Source of the DNA: Saksenaea vasiformis B4078 | Lineage: Eukaryota > Mucoromycota > Mucoromycetes > Mucorales > Saksenaeaceae | Assembly (NCBI GenBank): GCA_000697055.1 | Contig: JNDT01001277.1 | Coordinates: 1 to 20,563, forward strand | Length of the DNA stretch: 20,563 bases | Direction: 5' to 3' | Shown: in pieces, positions 18,274 to 20,563 of the stretch | How the letters are laid out: each line of letters begins with the position of its first letter | Position numbering within the stretch: the first letter of the stretch is position 1 | Made by a program: the position numbers and the translations under genes | The notes under the pieces: generated by a model | What the model was told of the DNA's origin: nothing | The model's input: only the letters and a program-made list of their open reading frames with translations | Database searches by the model: none

Positions 18274-18666
18274 TCAAAGTAACATAATCACTGAGTAAAT
18301 AAATGAAGGATGAAAAGCGGGGATACCCTTCATGGCTATCGACCGATGGTAAAGCGTAGTTTCGTTGGCATCCCTATCAGGAGAAAGGCACCGGAAAGCA
18401 GAATCACTATAATATGAAGGGACACGACTACGCGTCAGTTGATGTGAATTCCTTTTATCACAAGTGATTCTTCGATTCTCGTTATAGGACCACTGACCGT
18501 TACCTATTTCCCCCCAATTAGAAACCAGCAAACAAGCACTTCTTATTGAATCACTGGGTTGCCATCCAGCCGACAATTGGATATAGCACCATGAATTGGA
18601 CGCGCTGATAAGAATATCACGATACAATGCACTTAGTTGGTGACAGATCCTCCTTTGTAGCAGCAT
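18274..18666 (-). other. Unassigned open frame of about 130 codons
   Basis: An uninterrupted minus-strand frame lies directly upstream of the zinc-knuckle fragment on the same strand. The composition is rich in Ser, Arg and Cys and no motif is recognised. It could be a degraded exon of the zinc-knuckle family or chance. No function is suggested. Confidence 0.15.
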
Positions 18667-18669
18667 ACT

Positions 18670-19214
18670 ATGTGCATCTCTCGGTAGCTGCGGTTGCGTA
18701 TGCTTCGTGCAATGCCTTCAAAATGCTTACCACCAAAATATCGCGAGAAACAGCTTGTCGCAGTCCTTGCAAACAGCATATTTTTTTTATCCAACAACTA
18801 AGATAACAGCGGTGGCTAGCCTCCAGCTCCACCTCCAATACAGCATTCCGAGGGGATTAACCTCGCAAGCAACGATTACAGCGTAAATACAACAATACCA
18901 ACAAGCGTTTCCGTCAAACGCAACTCTCAAGACAGAAAAGAACGACCGCAAACGAGCATCCCACAGTAGGCGGCCAAGTGTGCAGCTTTTTTCTTTTTTC
19001 GTTGCATGGGCGTGTTTGACCAGCAGCACATGGATCTATTCGATCGTTAGGGTAGGTTTTCACCGTCCCCCCCCCCACGCGTCTCACATCACGGTCTGCC
19101 TATTCTCACCTGCAACAGGTAACAATAGCATCTCCTACGCAAGCTCAACGAAGGGCACCGCCCGGTGCTCAATCTTCACGCATTCAATCAGTATGCTGTT
19201 CGTTCCCCATTTAA
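18670..19214. other. Spacer before the retroelement remnant
   Basis: No gene is supported. If the element downstream were complete, its reverse transcriptase would lie here on the plus strand. I looked for an FxDD/YxDD active-site motif in the three plus frames and found none, so the element is 5'-truncated or too decayed to read. Confidence 0.35.
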
Positions 19215-19845
19215 AAATGGAAACGATTCAGATGCTCTTTCCAGCCAACGCCAAAAAGACTTCAGCCGTGGCTAACGGAACTGGAGAAATGGAACAGCCA
19301 ATCCTACATACCAAGCGAACCCAGACACGTTATTCACGTTGATGCAAGCGATCACGGCGGGCAGGTCGCGCAAGGTACTTGGTCGCACGAAGGAGCCGTG
19401 TAACGCAATTGGCTGGCGAAAGCTCAAGACCATAGAACCGACGGTACAAGCATTTCCTCGTCTGTGACAAACGACGATGATTGTGCTGGCGCACGACATG
19501 ACAGACCACGTGTACACCAATCGACAGGGCCGAACAATGGTTGGGCCGTCGCCTGCAGAGCGTGCCTGTCGGATGAACTTGCGGAAAATTTTGTCCAGGC
19601 TCAAGAGAAATGGGGCCCGTTCGACGTCGATCTTTGTATGGATCGCACGTAACTGCTTCTCCCTTGATATACTTCTTGAAGACAGGTTCTCCTGGCCTGA
19701 CCGCACGGTTGGCAGCCTGCGTTCTGCCAAGTCACTGCCTTCACAGCCCTTCCTGACCATCCAGCTGTACAGACAAGGCCCACAGATCATCTTTCGTGAC
19801 TTAAGAGATCCCGCCACTCCCCTGGAAGCCCCACGAACTTGAAGT
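19215..19845 (+). pseudogene. RNase H region of a DIRS-like tyrosine-recombinase retroelement, broken
   Basis: One plus frame encodes LTELEKWNSQSYIPSEP followed by HVIHVDASDHGG and GTWSHEGA, the start of a retroelement RNase H (VDASD). It then hits TAA at 19401-19403. A second frame carries a stretch ending VYTNRQGRTMVG, resembling the YINRQGG-type segment of these RNase H domains. The first frame resumes with ELAENFVQAQEKWGPFDVDL, close to the WGPFDVDLFA motif that I know from DIRS/Ngaro-type pol proteins. It then degrades, with stops at LLLP*YTS*R where active copies read LLPRYxSWRP. Compensating frameshifts and stops show it is dead. No tyrosine recombinase or terminal repeats were found in the remaining sequence. 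Family assignment rests on motif memory; a Ty3-type origin is less likely because of the WGPFDVDL block. Confidence 0.6.
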
Positions 19846-19995
19846 AGCATAATACTTATCTGATGGTAGACTCTCATCCAAAATCCTTTATTTCCTATGA
19901 GCATACTATATTCTACATAAAGTCTACCGAAGAAGGTGTTCGTGCTGTGACCTATACATGTAGCGTGTTATTCACGTGTCCCGTTACACTGCTTA

Positions 19996-20148
19996 GTTCG
20001 TCTTGTTGTTCATCTTGTTGTTTGCCGCGTTGTTCGCCTTACTCTCTGTGTCGCTGATTGGCTCGCTTGCTCTCCTTGTCGTTCACCTCGTTGTTCGCGT
20101 TGTCGTTCGTTTTTTTGTTCGTTTTGTTGTTCGCTTCCTTGTTCGTCC
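19996..20148 (+). repeat. Degenerate GTTGTTCG-rich repeat
   Basis: Units such as CTTGTTGTTCAT, CTTGTTGTTTGC and CGCGTTGTTCGC stand in tandem with a 12-base period. After an interruption they resume as CTCGTTGTTCGC, GTTGTCGTTCG, TTTTGTTCG, TTTTGTTGTTCGC and CTTGTTCG. Long hydrophobic or Arg/Thr/Lys-rich translations of this stretch are artefacts of the repeat. Confidence 0.7.
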
Positions 20149-20149
20149 T

Positions 20150-20510
20150 GCTGAACTCGCTCGACCCGGCGGCATCATCCCATCGTCGTGACAGGGATGC
20201 ATCGGGAACTCATGGGTTGATCGTTGGCGAGATTCAACCCACCTCCGGAATGGCCCCCCACAGAGCCAGAACCGTACACCAACTGAACCAAGATGGACGT
20301 CGTCCAGCCCAACAGGCAAATGCCATCAGGACCGTGCCGGGGTTTGCCAACTCTTACCTCAAGAGCCAGCGGTTGAGCACGAACTTTAGAAATGAATCTC
20401 TGGCGTCATGCAAACCAGTTCGAACCAGGAAGCGCACAACCAGAAGAGCGTATACCCAACTAATCATACGTCAAGCTCTAAAGCGCATGTCGGCTAACAC
20501 ACCGGAGTGA
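20150..20510 (+). other. Unassigned open frame at the right end
   Basis: A plus frame stays open from the repeat to TGA 20508-20510, about 120 codons beyond the repeat. It is rich in Arg, Ser, Ala and Thr (for example RAYTQLIIRQALKRMSANTP) and has no recognised motif. It may be part of the retroelement region or chance. No start codon can be fixed. Confidence 0.15.
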
Positions 20511-20563
20511 AAGCTATCCAGATGATTCAGCGCCTAGAACCAGTCTGACCCTGTAGACCGGAC

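Noticed and set aside
18787..19029. Minus-strand 80-codon ORF with several Cys and Trp
   Set aside because: No motif, no supporting splice sites and no neighbour in frame. It is treated as chance.
19272..19904. Minus-strand 210-codon ORF, the longest frame near the right end
   Set aside because: The plus strand here carries recognisable RNase H and WGPFDVDL motifs, so the long minus frame is probably a shadow of the retroelement.

Overview
The window looks like nuclear DNA of a filamentous fungus, most likely an early-diverging lineage such as Mucoromycota. The evidence is many short GT-AG introns (about 40-130 bases), a cytochrome-b5-type chitin synthase, a PAK-like kinase, and a zinc-knuckle protein of a kind that I recall as highly repeated in Mucorales genomes (memory, not a search). 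Introns and spacers are full of homopolymers and microsatellites. No rRNA, tRNA or CRISPR was seen.

Layout. (1) 1-2950 is accessory DNA: a minus-strand multi-exon gene with two zinc knuckles that runs off the left edge, then a broken Tc1/mariner-type transposase, also minus strand. (2) 3066-15973 is a block of conserved genes whose exons I rebuilt by hand: an EAPP-family zinc-binding protein (+, 4 exons, 172 aa), an unrecognised gene whose 3' exons splice together cleanly but whose 5' end does not (+), an amphiphysin/Rvs167-type BAR-SH3 protein (+, 8 exons, 436 aa), a PAK-like STE20 kinase (-, 6 exons, 483 aa) and a large chitin synthase of class IV type (+, 5 exons, 1260 aa). Rvs167 and the kinase converge. 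The kinase and the chitin synthase diverge from a 2.3 kb repeat-rich spacer that holds a TATA box and a 10-bp tandem array. (3) 15974-20563 is gene-poor and holds only fragments: a lone zinc-knuckle ORF with the same cysteine spacing as the left-end gene, a short unassigned ORF, a frame-broken RNase H region of a DIRS-like retroelement, and a degenerate GTTGTTCG-rich repeat.

The BAR-SH3 protein, the PAK-like kinase and the chitin synthase belong to families that act in polarised growth, endocytosis and wall building. Their proximity is suggestive, but co-regulation is only inferred. The points most worth a second look are the dispersed zinc-knuckle family at both ends, the kinase with an aspartate where PAKs carry the activating threonine and no CRIB motif, the unrecognised gene at about 3983-4651, and the 10-bp repeat array upstream of the chitin synthase.
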